Translations under genes and position numbers: made by a program | The notes under the pieces: model-generated | Told to the model about the DNA's origin: nothing | Database searches by the model: none | What the model saw: the letters and a program-made list of their open reading frames with translations, nothing else | Assembly (NCBI GenBank): GCA_946479205.1 | Contig: CAMLFJ010000026.1 | Location: 1 to 13,494, forward strand | Source: an uncultured bacterium | GTDB lineage: Bacteria; Methylomirabilota; Methylomirabilia; Rokubacteriales; CSP1-6 | Length of the DNA stretch: 13,494 nucleotides | Direction: 5' to 3' | Shown here: positions 13,274-13,494 of the stretch, one piece after another | How positions within the stretch are numbered: the stretch's first letter is position 1 | Layout of the letters: each line of letters begins with the position of its first letter

Positions 13274-13494
13274 TCAGCCCATCGGATCCACGTCGGGGAA
13301 GCCCAGCAGGATCTGGCCGAGCCGCTCGTAGGCCGAGTCGCTCACCATCAGGTGCTGCGCCGCCGCGTTGATGTCGCGCAGACACCGCTGCAGCACCCCG
13401 GCGCGGTAGAGGGCGCCGCCGCCCGCCGCGCGAAAGAGCCCGGTCACGACCTCCACCGCGGTCTCGGTCGCGTAGGTCGCCACGCTCCGCAGCT
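13274..13494 (-). CDS. Acyl-CoA dehydrogenase-type flavoprotein, C-terminal part
   Basis: Only the last 73 residues are inside the window; the gene starts beyond the right edge and its frame is open to base 13494. The visible RAAGGGALYRAGVLQRCLRD followed by INAAAQHLMVSDSAYERLG is the C-terminal helical domain of acyl-CoA dehydrogenase-like enzymes. It is closest in style to the type-2 group that includes flavin monooxygenases such as DszC and HpaB-like proteins. A GTG at 13481-13483 is internal, not a start, since coding sequence continues upstream. It converges on the CoA-transferase with 12 nt between stops and has no visible terminator. The split between dehydrogenase and monooxygenase cannot be settled from this fragment. 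Confidence 0.82.
   Translation of the reverse strand, partial: LRSVATYATETAVEVVTGLFRAAGGGALYRAGVLQRCLRDINAAAQHLMVSDSAYERLGQILLGFPDVDPMG

Overview
The window is about 13.5 kb of very GC-rich (roughly 70% or more), densely packed bacterial chromosome. It holds 13 protein-coding genes, two of them cut by the window edges. I see no RNA genes, CRISPR arrays, insertion sequences or phage genes, and no stretch over 300 bases without a gene. The gene content (luciferase-like flavin oxidoreductase, 'cyclase family' hydrolase, CaiB/BaiF CoA-transferase, SDR, MFS carrier, DUF4286 protein) fits a metabolically versatile, uncultured soil or subsurface bacterium. A Rokubacteria/Methylomirabilota-like lineage is my best guess, but it rests on general resemblance only; a high-GC proteobacterium is possible.

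Left block, plus strand (1-2401): the 3' part of a luciferase-like flavin oxidoreductase, a cyclase-family amidohydrolase-like enzyme with a substituted metal motif, and a NodS-type SAM methyltransferase. The last two overlap in an ATGA junction, so the three look like one small-molecule modification operon.

Convergent block, minus strand (6590 down to 2419): a DUF4286 dimeric alpha-beta barrel protein, then a tight ABC exporter / glycosyltransferase / YdjC-ChbG deacetylase operon with gaps of 1 and 17 nt. The last three look like a set for making, trimming and exporting a small glycan or glycolipid. The NodS-like methyltransferase next door, converging on it, recalls the enzyme types used on lipo-chito-oligosaccharides, although no acyltransferase or chitin synthase is visible.

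Right block, plus strand (6715-13261): a sphingosine-1-phosphate-lyase-like PLP enzyme abutting a lipoprotein alpha/beta hydrolase; then a DAO-family FAD oxidoreductase, an MFS carrier, an SDR and a family III CoA-transferase. The last four form a plausible 'import, oxidise, activate with CoA' catabolic operon. A minus-strand acyl-CoA dehydrogenase-type protein enters from the right edge.

The most unusual signal is regulatory. Two plus-strand promoters share an 11-nt block, GCGCCGGGGTA, running into the -10 box, and place the predicted transcription start at or within a few bases of the ATG (leaderless mRNAs). A third start, at 11223, has the same -10-to-ATG spacing. The first promoter is preceded by a 23-nt tandem direct repeat ending 2 nt before its -35 box, a strong candidate operator.
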